From Dehalococcoidia bacterium (GTDB lineage Bacteria > Chloroflexota > Dehalococcoidia > GIF9 > AB-539-J10), in NCBI GenBank assembly GCA_030606385.1, contig JAUWGN010000074.1:1-5957 (forward strand): a stretch of DNA of 5,957 bases, given 5' to 3'. Below the pieces are notes generated by a model. It saw only the letters and a program-made list of their open reading frames with translations, ran no database searches and had not been told where the DNA came from. Of this stretch, positions 1 through 5,713 are shown piece by piece. A program made the position numbers and the translations under genes. How positions within the stretch are numbered: position 1 is the stretch's first letter; each line of letters starts with the position of its first letter.

Positions 1-371
1 AAGTCCTCAAAGGCTTGCGCCGTCTTGAAAGCCACTTCATAGAGAACATCCTCATCCTGACATAGGAGAATTTTCCCCTCTTTCAGGACTCTTCTCCGAA
101 TATATAACGGCAATTGTGAGAAGATATGGACATCAGCACTGGTTTCCTTAAGGTAGCTGAGCTTTTTTTGAAATAGCGTCGGGGCATCATAGTTACCGGG
201 GCGAAGCATAAGACAGACATCCGTATCTGAGGCAAGAGTGGTTTCACAGCGAGCCTGACTGCCGAAAAGGAAAACAGCTACTATTTCAGCATCTCCCTCA
301 GCCTTAGCTAAGACCTGTTCTATGCCTCTATTGGTATAACTCATTTCCTTATCGTCAAACGTTTTTGCCAT
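1..371 (-). CDS. MNT-type nucleotidyltransferase (MntA-like antitoxin), C-terminus cut by window edge
   Basis: Translating the minus strand from the ATG at 369-371 gives 123 uninterrupted residues that run off the left edge. Residues 31-56 hold the core of the DNA polymerase beta-like minimal nucleotidyltransferase fold: a hydrophobic strand ending in FGS (36-38), ten residues, then D49-T-D51, an exact GSx10DxD signature. D80 in the ADVHIF strand would be the third metal-binding acidic residue. The following IRRRVLKEGKILLC segment (91-104) is typical of MntA-like proteins. In the type VII HEPN-MNT toxin-antitoxin systems such a protein AMPylates and neutralises a HEPN ribonuclease, usually encoded directly next to it. 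The downstream side is outside the window, so no partner can be seen. A second in-frame ATG (M10, 342-344) is possible, but the promoter position favours M1. The family is fairly sure; the antitoxin role is inferred. Confidence 0.85.
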   Translation of the reverse strand, partial: MAKTFDDKEMSYTNRGIEQVLAKAEGDAEIVAVFLFGSQARCETTLASDTDVCLMLRPGNYDAPTLFQKKLSYLKETSADVHIFSQLPLYIRRRVLKEGKILLCQDEDVLYEVAFKTAQAFED

Positions 372-383
372 GCTAGCTAGCTT

Positions 384-392
384 ATTATATCA
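384..392 (-). promoter_or_regulatory. Extended -10 promoter for the nucleotidyltransferase gene, giving a near-leaderless mRNA
   Basis: The minus strand reads TGATATAAT, an exact extended -10 element (TGn plus TATAAT). No recognisable -35 hexamer lies 16-18 bp upstream, as is usual for extended -10 promoters. Only 12 bases separate the -10 box from the ATG at 369-371, so transcription should start about 5-6 bases before the ATG and leave no room for a Shine-Dalgarno site. Those 12 bases plus the start region include the palindrome GCTAGCTAGC (372-381), which could be an operator. Assignment is from sequence match only. Confidence 0.6.
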
Positions 393-431
393 TTTCACCC
401 TCACCTTATTCCTCTCCCATCTTAAAAAATA

Positions 432-490
432 AAAATCTAAATTCTAAGCTCTAAACCCTAAACAAATCTTAAGCTCTAAATTCAAAGCTC
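432..490. repeat. Degenerate AT-rich heptamer array
   Basis: A run of 7-base units reads AAAATCT, AAATTCT, AAGCTCT, AAACCCT, AAACAAA, followed by a second TAAGCTCTAAA. The 11-mer TAAGCTCTAAA occurs exactly at 445-455 and 470-480. There are no unique spacers, so this is not a CRISPR array. It belongs to the 310-base gap between the nucleotidyltransferase and flippase genes, in which I see no credible gene. Function is unknown. Confidence 0.6.
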
Positions 491-497
491 AATTTAG

Positions 498-597
498 TAG
501 CTATCAGCTTTCAGCCTTCAGCCTTCAGTCATTAGCTAACCGCTGACTGCTTTTTTATTTTTGCTCTGTCATCTTGCAGTTTGATTTTTGAGTTTTG
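498..597 (+). repeat. Dispersed repeat, copy 1 (inverted partner at 4614-4710)
   Basis: The copy has two parts. Bases 498-547 are heptamer-like units (CAGCTTT, CAGCCTT, CAGCCTT, CAGTCAT). Bases 548-597 match the reverse complement of 4614-4663 without gaps at 46 of 50 positions, the longest exact stretches being ATTTTTGCTCTGTCAT and TTTGATTTTTGAGTTTTG. The heptamer part is also shared in looser form (CAGCTTTCAGC, CTATCAGC). The two copies lie on the outer sides of the flippase-oligosaccharyltransferase pair in opposite orientation. No open frame or transposase is associated with it. Confidence 0.8.
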
Positions 598-684
598 ACT
601 TTCTTTCAGGTGTCACCCATCTATCTGAATGAGAACAGTAAGGGAGAGGCCAGATGAAGCTCTAAGCAAGAACACAGTTGGCAA

Positions 685-1989
685 CTATACGGAAAGCCTG
701 CGGACGAGGACATAAATCGCTACCACCGCCTGAGCGCCAAGCCAGGCATAGCCAATGCCGATTATGCCAGTTACGGGCATAATTAGATAACTAACCAGAA
801 CCACCACTAAGGCGATGAATCCCCAGATTGCCATCAACTCCTTTATCCTTCCTGTTACCCGAAGTATGCCGCTATAGATATGAGTAAGCGCCAATGGCAG
901 ACTCGATACGTTCAGAACCCAGAGCAAGTGCAAGGCGTTAGCGGAATAGCTCTGCCCGAAGGCAAGCAGCACCCACTTCCCCACCAAAATAAGCACGATG
1001 ACCGCAGGAACTAACAATAGATAGGTGAATTTCAATGATTTGGTGACATTTTCCTTTAATTTATCCTCAAAGTGGGAGCCCTCGGCGAACAATGACTGGG
1101 AAACTGCAAAAGGAATGGCAAAAAGCAGGCCGTTTATCATCCAAGCGATGTAGAAATAAGCATTTTGCTGCGCGCCAAGAAGATTGACCACCATCAGCGG
1201 CAGAATAAATGGTATACAGCCCATAAATAGATTGGCCAAGTAGTTGCCACCGGAATAGCGCCACATATCCTTTAACAAGCTGAGCTTTAGAGTGGGCACT
1301 GGCTTATAGGAATCCTGGACTTTGGGCAAAAACATGAAAATGGAAACAGCCAGAGCCACCGCCATAGCAACGCCCCAGGAGGCAACTATGCCAAAGGTAT
1401 GGAAAAAGAGGACAAAAAGAACGGGCAAGGGAACCTTGAGCACCGAGAAAATCGTGTTTTTGGATAACACGAAGCCGGCTCTTCGCCGAGCTACGAAGGT
1501 GTAATTCACCAGGCTTTGTAGCGTCCATAACATGGTAAAAACGATGAAGGCTGAGGCGAAGATGGCATTTTGCTTAACGAAGGCTAGAGCTGGAGACCAA
1601 AATCCCAGGCCAGCAAGAAAAATGACGGCTACCACCAGGCTGATGAGACCACCCAGGGTATAGCAGGAGTTTATCAGTTCCTGCGGTCTGTCAGCGTGGG
1701 GCAGGAAGCGAACAAGGGAGATATTCAAGCCAACCAGACTTATGATGCTAAGGAGACTCATGGCTGATATTATGGCCGAACCAAGTCCCACCTCAGCTTC
1801 GGTGTAAAATCGAGCCACTACGATCCAGAAGAAGAAGCCGAAAAGAGCCATAACCCCGGTATTGAGCATCAGGTAAAAGGCATTGCTATAGAGAGGAATG
1901 GCGACAAACTGCTCCAGCTTTTTCCTGGAGGTGACTATGTTTACAGCTTCAGCAACTACCTTAAAGGGCGGGAAATCGGACAACCTCAT
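685..1989 (-). CDS. Polysaccharide/lipid-linked oligosaccharide flippase, MOP (MATE-like) superfamily
   Basis: This is a 434-residue, very hydrophobic protein with roughly a dozen predicted membrane helices and short charged loops, the usual size for Wzx/RfbX-type flippases. The N-terminal part resembles that group: the AR-FYTEAEVGLGSA stretch (59-72) followed by a helix rich in S, L and I and then SLVRFLPH (91-98). The second half shows the typical late segment YSANALHLLWVL with LPLALTHIYSGILR after it. Such proteins turn undecaprenyl- or dolichyl-linked glycans from the inner to the outer membrane face. The ATG at 1987-1989 overlaps the TGA of the upstream oligosaccharyltransferase as ATGA, and no strong Shine-Dalgarno precedes it, so translation is probably coupled. 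The stop is TAG at 685-687. I infer that its substrate is the glycan donor used by the neighbouring STT3 protein. A different export substrate is possible. Confidence 0.85.
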   Translation of the reverse strand: MRLSDFPPFKVVAEAVNIVTSRKKLEQFVAIPLYSNAFYLMLNTGVMALFGFFFWIVVARFYTEAEVGLGSAIISAMSLLSIISLVGLNISLVRFLPHADRPQELINSCYTLGGLISLVVAVIFLAGLGFWSPALAFVKQNAIFASAFIVFTMLWTLQSLVNYTFVARRRAGFVLSKNTIFSVLKVPLPVLFVLFFHTFGIVASWGVAMAVALAVSIFMFLPKVQDSYKPVPTLKLSLLKDMWRYSGGNYLANLFMGCIPFILPLMVVNLLGAQQNAYFYIAWMINGLLFAIPFAVSQSLFAEGSHFEDKLKENVTKSLKFTYLLLVPAVIVLILVGKWVLLAFGQSYSANALHLLWVLNVSSLPLALTHIYSGILRVTGRIKELMAIWGFIALVVVLVSYLIMPVTGIIGIGYAWLGAQAVVAIYVLVRRLSV

Positions 1990-4400
1990 TCAATGTACTC
2001 AAATATCTTCACGGGATATGGTGATGATGACGCATAAACCAGCTGATAATGCTCCAGCTTATCCAGCGGCACAGGGCTTTTGAACGCGTCCACACCTGCT
2101 ATTCTGTAATTCTCAGAAGTATGGCCTGCTACAAAATCTCTGGCCTCTTCATAGGTGGAAAAAGATCTTGAGCTGGTGATTTCTTTATACCTCATGCCCT
2201 GTCGATCGACCTGTTCCCTGTACGAAATGACTATGGTGGCATTTTCAGAGGGAACCACTGCCTGACCATTGAAGTTATACAGCCTGACGACGGTGGAGTT
2301 ATAGTAAAAGGGATAAAACAGCCTCACCGGCTGCAAATTCCCACCTTCCGCAGGCACATAGTAGATGTCATAAAAATCGCTTTCACTTTTACCGGCCCAG
2401 ACTAGCATGGCATAGAATTTGTAGACGGGCATAGCATAGTCACTCATTACGTATTTTACCCCTAATTCATCCATTATCTGGTTAGCCTCGGTTTCGTTCT
2501 GGGAGGTGAGGAATTTGCCGACAATCGGGGCGGCAAGCCCCTGAAACGGACTGGCAATCGGTATGCGACGCCCAATACGAGTTATCCAGTGACCATAATC
2601 CCACCACGACATTATGCCATAGGACGTCTCAGGATAATCATAATCCTCAAAGCCGTGGCCCGCCTTAGGAGGGAAATCATATAGCTGATAGTAGTAATCA
2701 GGGTCATCGAAAGGCTCAGGGGTATTCTCCCTTAACCATACCAGCGCACTTTCCCAGTCAGCGTCAACCGCAACCGGTCCTCTGCTAGCACATGACTCTA
2801 GTTTCCCAAAGGAAAAGCCATGTTCAGGGCATATATTAGGGAAGAAAACCAGGAAAAAGATAGCTACTCCAGTCACAATCACCTTTATCCAAGTAGCCTT
2901 TGGCTGTAAGAATCTTTTTTCGGTTATTTTTTCCTTCCCTTTTTTCTTTTTCTTCTTGGTGGTATATGTTTTCATTATTTCCCTGGGCTTGGTCAGTAGT
3001 TTGCCCAACCCAGCGAAGTCCAGGGCTCTCCAGGAGAGATAACCGGTGAGCAAAGCCGCATTTACGGCGAAGTAGTAGCAGTAACGGCGCTGAGCTACCA
3101 TTGCCACCATTATTACCACGCACCATACCAGGAACAGCGTCTTATCGGCGCTCTTTTCTTTAATGGCAGTGTAAATAAGCAAGGCAAACGAAACAAAGGC
3201 GATGAACAACGCAGTGGTGAAGTTAGACCATGCCATGGTTATGTCGAGAGGTCGCGCCTCCTGGATAGTCAGGCCACCAGCTACTCGTGGAGCAAAGATA
3301 CGCAGTTTGTCAAGTATTGAATGAAGCAGTGAAGGGTCAATGGCCCAGAAGATGAGAAGCGCAACGCCGGCAATTCCGAGCAACGCCAGGGGATAGTAGA
3401 CAGGTTTCAACGCCTTGCGCACCATCAATCGGGAAACGCCGCTTAATACCAGCGGAGCAATTATGGCGATTATCACAGAGGCCTGTATCACAGCTACTAT
3501 AGTTATTTTAGGCAAAAAAGGAATGGACATTATGGCAGCAATAGCAAAGGTCAATACAGCGATGATACACAAATAATCGGTTGATTTGTTTCTTAAATGG
3601 TCTACGATGAACTGAATTCCGAGATAGGCAAAGATAATGAGTAGCAGCATCAGCGCACCCAGCCAGGTAAGAAAGTAAAGACCAAGGAAAATACCGGCTA
3701 ATAGGGTATAGATAAGAGGCTTCTTGATAACCGCCCAATCCCTGTTCATCAAGTGACCGAAGGACATTTCCCTTTCCCTGGCCCGTTTAACCGCCATAAT
3801 CAAAAATAGAATGGTTACCGTGCCGAATAGAACCTCAGCGACATGGTGGTCGGTGAAGCCAAGAAGGGAGCGGCTCAAGAATTCACTGGGCAATACAACC
3901 AGTATGGCAGCCGATATTACGCCCACCCAGCGATTAAATAGCTCCTTGCCAATGAAGTATACCGGGATAACCGTCAACGCGCCGAGAATAGCTGGAGTAA
4001 AGGCACCGACTGTCTCTACAGTATGCACGCTGGGATGACCCAGGCCAATTAGCCAGGCAGCACCGGCGATGAGCCAGCCATAGAAAGGTGGGAAGGGTAC
4101 TACAAGGCCATGCGGATAATTGGAATAGGCATCAAACCAAATACGCTGGGGGAAATGGTGAACCAGGTTATCCACCAATCTCATGTGATACCACGGGTCA
4201 GCTCCCTTGAACCACACTGAGCCATCGGAAAAAACGCTGTCGTAGGGCAAAGCCACCCGGATGTATAATGCTATGCCACAAAGGACAAATACGATTATGC
4301 CGGCGATAGCCGCCGGGGAAAGTTTAATCCGCCGTCCTTGAGGTCCTTTCCGCTTCCCACCAAAAAGCTTGCCTCGCCATGCTTTAAGCTGTTCACTCAT
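1986..4400 (-). CDS. STT3/AglB-type oligosaccharyltransferase catalytic subunit
   Basis: The protein has 804 residues: a basic cytoplasmic N-terminus (1-27), about 13 membrane helices from residue 29 to about 520, and a soluble extracytoplasmic C-terminal domain. It carries the STT3-family motifs in order: G-A-D68-P-W-Y-H in the first external loop, the second acidic motif T-D184-H-H-V-A-E, TIQE (378-381) matching the TIxE motif of external loop 5, AQRRY (436-440), and the WWDYG signature at 599-603 that binds the acceptor sequon. D654, M657 and K661 in DYAMPVYKFYAM resemble the archaeal AglB-type DxxMxxxK version of the sequon +2 pocket motif, rather than the MxxI motif of Campylobacter PglB. 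The enzyme moves an oligosaccharide from a polyprenyl carrier to Asn in N-x-S/T on the outer membrane face. Six consecutive lysines (482-487) sit in a loop before the last helix. It is the first gene of the two-gene operon with the flippase. The family call is firm; the glycan and targets are unknown. Confidence 0.95.
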   Translation of the reverse strand: MSEQLKAWRGKLFGGKRKGPQGRRIKLSPAAIAGIIVFVLCGIALYIRVALPYDSVFSDGSVWFKGADPWYHMRLVDNLVHHFPQRIWFDAYSNYPHGLVVPFPPFYGWLIAGAAWLIGLGHPSVHTVETVGAFTPAILGALTVIPVYFIGKELFNRWVGVISAAILVVLPSEFLSRSLLGFTDHHVAEVLFGTVTILFLIMAVKRAREREMSFGHLMNRDWAVIKKPLIYTLLAGIFLGLYFLTWLGALMLLLIIFAYLGIQFIVDHLRNKSTDYLCIIAVLTFAIAAIMSIPFLPKITIVAVIQASVIIAIIAPLVLSGVSRLMVRKALKPVYYPLALLGIAGVALLIFWAIDPSLLHSILDKLRIFAPRVAGGLTIQEARPLDITMAWSNFTTALFIAFVSFALLIYTAIKEKSADKTLFLVWCVVIMVAMVAQRRYCYYFAVNAALLTGYLSWRALDFAGLGKLLTKPREIMKTYTTKKKKKKGKEKITEKRFLQPKATWIKVIVTGVAIFFLVFFPNICPEHGFSFGKLESCASRGPVAVDADWESALVWLRENTPEPFDDPDYYYQLYDFPPKAGHGFEDYDYPETSYGIMSWWDYGHWITRIGRRIPIASPFQGLAAPIVGKFLTSQNETEANQIMDELGVKYVMSDYAMPVYKFYAMLVWAGKSESDFYDIYYVPAEGGNLQPVRLFYPFYYNSTVVRLYNFNGQAVVPSENATIVISYREQVDRQGMRYKEITSSRSFSTYEEARDFVAGHTSENYRIAGVDAFKSPVPLDKLEHYQLVYASSSPYPVKIFEYIE

Positions 4401-4443
4401 CCGACTATTCCAATAAAAATTACCTTTTAGCTCGCTTCAGGAC

Positions 4444-4471
4444 AATATAATACTATATCGCTTCCCAACAA
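4444..4471 (-). promoter_or_regulatory. Possible promoter of the oligosaccharyltransferase-flippase operon
   Basis: On the minus strand TTGTTG (4466-4471) and TATATT (4444-4449) are 16 bp apart, upstream of the ATG at 4398-4400. The region also has alternative -10 boxes (TATTAT, TATAGT) and a TATAAT on the opposite strand (4446-4451), so the exact element is uncertain. No good Shine-Dalgarno precedes the start codon. Confidence 0.3.
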
Positions 4472-4504
4472 TAATAGAGAGGCCACGAAATGAGATTATG
4501 CACA

Positions 4505-4559
4505 GGGATAACCCTCTCCATACGCTTATCCCAATGACGAACAACCCTCTTTGTCATTG
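4505..4559. repeat. Two consecutive short inverted repeats
   Basis: GGGATAA (4505-4511) pairs with TTATCCC (4526-4532) across 14 bases, and CAATGAC (4532-4538) pairs with GTCATTG (4553-4559), also across 14 bases. The octamer AACCCTCT recurs at 4510-4517 and 4543-4550, inside each loop. The second arm is the start of a GTCATTGCGAGCC unit that recurs at 4577-4589. The layout suggests a small repeat element built of two related stem-loops. No T-tract follows, so it is not an obvious terminator. Confidence 0.55.
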
Positions 4560-4576
4560 CGAGCCCTTTTTTAATT

Positions 4577-4767
4577 GTCATTGCGAGCCGAAGGCGTGGC
4601 AATCCCAGGAAAGCAAAACTCAAAAATCAAAGGGCAAAATGACAGAGCAAAAATGAAAAAGCAGGCCGTATGAGGCTAAAGGCTGATAGCTGAAAGCTGA
4701 AAGCTATTAACTTGGAGGTTGCTTCGTCGAGTTCTCTCGCTTCGCTCGGGACAAGCCTCGCAATGAC
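4577..4767. mobile_element. Palindromic MITE/REP-like element with GTCATTGCGAG ends
   Basis: GTCATTGCGAG at 4577-4587 is exactly inverted at 4757-4767 (CTCGCAATGAC). The inner arms also correspond: GGCAATCCC near 4599-4606 on the left and GGAGGTTGCTTCG near 4714-4726 on the right. A second GTCATTGCGAGCC copy lies just outside at 4553-4565. Elements with these ends are scattered between genes in many environmental bacterial genomes. There is no transposase inside, so any movement would depend on enzymes supplied elsewhere. The interior holds copy 2 of the dispersed repeat. The gap 4401-4839 contains this element, the hairpins before it and the tRNA promoter, but no believable protein gene. Confidence 0.65.
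4614..4710 (-). repeat. Dispersed repeat, copy 2 (inverted partner at 498-597)
   Basis: Read on the minus strand, 4614-4663 aligns without gaps to 548-597 at 46 of 50 bases; differences are one T/C change in the T-rich part and three changes around ATCTTGCAGT/ATTTTGCCCT. Bases 4664-4710 carry period-7 units (GGCTAAA, GGCTGAT, AGCTGAA, AGCTGAA, AGCTATT). This copy lies wholly between the GTCATTGCGAG ends of the palindromic element; copy 1 has no such ends. Confidence 0.8.
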
Positions 4768-4798
4768 GGAAAAGGAAGTCGCCAATGAGGCTACGAAA

Positions 4799-4827
4799 TT
4801 GAAAGAGATGACGATTGTCGGTATAAT
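4799..4827 (+). promoter_or_regulatory. Sigma70-type promoter of the tRNA-His/tRNA-Arg unit
   Basis: TTGAAA (4799-4804) and TATAAT (4822-4827) are separated by exactly 17 bp, five of six and six of six matches to consensus with ideal spacing. Predicted transcription start is near 4834, about six bases before the tRNA-His, as is typical for short tRNA leaders. The second tRNA follows after 12 bases, so both are probably made from this promoter. Confidence 0.8.
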
Positions 4828-4839
4828 GTTTATGTTTGT

Positions 4840-4913
4840 GGTGGGCGTAGCCCAGTGGTTAAGGCGCCAGGTTGTGGCCCTGGAGATCGTGGGTTCAAAT
4901 CCCACCGCTCACC
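4840..4913 (+). tRNA. tRNA-His (anticodon GTG)
   Basis: A full cloverleaf can be drawn: acceptor GTGGGCG (4841-4847) with CGCTCAC (4906-4912, one G-T pair), a three-pair D stem GCC/GGC, anticodon stem CCAGG/CCTGG around loop TTGTGGC giving anticodon GTG, variable loop AGATC, and T stem GTGGG/CCCAC around TTCAAAT. G4840 opposite C4913 provides the extra G-1:C73 pair that identifies histidine tRNA. Bases after C73 are CTTT, so CCA is not encoded and must be added by CCA-transferase. Confidence 0.97.
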
Positions 4914-4925
4914 CTTTTTAATTAT

Positions 4926-5002
4926 GCGCCTATAGCTCAGCGGAATAGAGCACCGGTCTTCGGAACCGGGGGTCGTGGGTTCGAATCCCTCTAGGCGCGC
5001 CA
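4926..5002 (+). tRNA. tRNA-Arg (anticodon TCG)
   Basis: Acceptor GCGCCTA (4926-4932) pairs perfectly with TAGGCGC (4992-4998); D stem is GCTC/GAGC; anticodon stem CCGGT/ACCGG encloses CTTCGGA, giving anticodon TCG for CGN arginine codons; T loop is TTCGAAT. Discriminator G4999 is followed by an encoded CCA (5000-5002). The T stem GTGGG/CCCTC contains one T-T mismatch at its second pair. It lies 12 bases after tRNA-His with no promoter between them, so co-transcription is likely. No clear terminator follows. Confidence 0.96.
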
Positions 5003-5143
5003 GCTAAATCATCGCATTTTGCTAACATCTTCCGTTCAAGCTGTTTCCCCAAGGAACATATCAAAAGACGAAGCCGTTACTCCCCGGAGTCCTAATATTA
5101 CTGGCGGTCAAGCGTTATGCCTTATAGGGCACAGTGCGATTTT

Positions 5144-5521
5144 CTAAGGAGACATTTTGGGGATGCGCCTAAATAGTCTTCGCCACCAGGGTTGTCTGCC
5201 AGCAGTGAGTAATTTAACTTGACTTTCCAAGGCATGGACCCTCTCCGTCGCCGCCCCGAGTTGAGCAGCAAGCTGTAGATTTTGTTGCTGCAACTCGTGC
5301 AGTAACGCTTGAAGGGTGTCTATGGTCTGGCCAGGCTGTTTGTCCAGGGTTTTTCCCCTAATTAGCTCAGGCGGTATCGCGGATATCCTGAATTCTCCCC
5401 CATGATTTCCCTGGATAAACTCAGCATCCAGCTTGCCACTCTTGATATACCGTCTGACTGTCCGGGCGGATACCCCCAGTGAGTTGGCCGCCTGTGCTAT
5501 TGTCAAACCCTCATTTGCCAT
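5144..5521 (-). CDS. Small helix-turn-helix (MerR/excisionase-type) DNA-binding protein with coiled coil
   Basis: I place the start at the ATG 5519-5521, giving 125 residues. The frame stays open to a TTG at 5543-5545, but that codon lies inside the promoter spacer described separately. Residues 6-30 (LTIAQAANSLGVSARTVRRY onward) form a helix-turn-helix of the HTH_17/MerR type, and GGEFRIS (41-47) looks like the wing strand. Residues 66-107 are rich in Leu, Gln, Glu and Ala with heptad spacing and should form a coiled coil, suggesting a dimer. The tail PWWRRLFRRI (111-120) is basic and aromatic and could touch membrane or nucleic acid. Such proteins act as small transcription factors or phage/plasmid excisionases; neither role can be chosen here. 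No integrase or phage gene is in view. It is a single-gene unit converging on tRNA-Arg across 141 bases with no clear terminator. Confidence 0.8.
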   Translation of the reverse strand: MANEGLTIAQAANSLGVSARTVRRYIKSGKLDAEFIQGNHGGEFRISAIPPELIRGKTLDKQPGQTIDTLQALLHELQQQNLQLAAQLGAATERVHALESQVKLLTAGRQPWWRRLFRRIPKMSP

Positions 5522-5526
5522 AACAC

Positions 5527-5562
5527 TAGACAAGTCTATAGACAAACTGCTGTATTTGTCAA
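5527..5562 (-). promoter_or_regulatory. Promoter of the helix-turn-helix gene with overlapping operator-like palindromes
   Basis: The minus strand has a perfect TTGACA (5557-5562), a 16-bp spacer and TATAGA (5535-5540); 13 bases then separate the -10 box from the ATG at 5519-5521, so the leader should be only about 6 bases. Three inverted repeats cover the promoter: GACAAA/TTTGTC with 8 bases between (5541-5560), the perfect palindrome GTCTATAGAC (5534-5543), and TAGAC-AA-GTCTA (5527-5538). Binding at any of them would block RNA polymerase, fitting autorepression by the encoded protein; this regulation is inferred. Confidence 0.65.
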
Positions 5563-5609
5563 TAGTGGTTAGCTCTAAAGGTGACGATTTTTACTAAAAA
5601 CGCTGTTTA

Positions 5610-5626
5610 AGCCAACAAACTTGGCT
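5610..5626 (-). terminator. Hairpin, possible weak terminator behind the acyl-CoA synthetase gene
   Basis: AGCCAA (5610-5615) pairs with TTGGCT (5621-5626) around a five-base loop. On the minus strand a run of five T (5596-5600) follows, but nine bases after the stem, further than in a standard intrinsic terminator. The hairpin lies about 130 bases past the synthetase stop codon and upstream of the helix-turn-helix promoter, where a terminator would be expected. Confidence 0.25.
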
Positions 5627-5713
5627 GCCCACAGAGAGCAGGCAAAATGAGCGACAGGTTACAATTTACCATCTACTCGCTGGTCAATCCCCGCCGGGTT
5701 GCTTTATCAAGCA

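Noticed and set aside
432..547. CRISPR array or telomere-like repeat (AAACCCT)
   Set aside because: Units are 7 bases, degenerate and without spacers; the single AAACCCT unit is one variant of the heptamer, not a telomere array.
1304..1528. Open frames on both strands inside the flippase gene (1304-1528 minus, 1322-1504 plus)
   Set aside because: They overlap the clear membrane-protein frame and have no independent start signals or recognisable domain.
2836..3126. A 96-residue open frame inside the oligosaccharyltransferase gene on the same strand, as possible sign of a frameshift
   Set aside because: The main frame continues unbroken with the expected membrane helices and motifs on both sides, so this is an overlapping shadow frame.
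4627..4921. Open frames on both strands over 4627-4905 (minus) and 4712-4921 (plus)
   Set aside because: They run across the palindromic repeat and the tRNA-His gene; the minus-strand peptide MGFEPTISRATT is the familiar antisense reading of a tRNA. No start signals and no protein-like composition.
5079..5090. ACTCC-CC-GGAGT hairpin as a terminator between tRNA-Arg and the helix-turn-helix gene
   Set aside because: The loop is only two bases and no T-run follows on either strand; probably chance.
5543..5545. TTG as start codon of the helix-turn-helix gene
   Set aside because: It lies between the -35 and -10 boxes, so it would not be on the transcript; the extra eight residues lie before the domain and add nothing recognisable.
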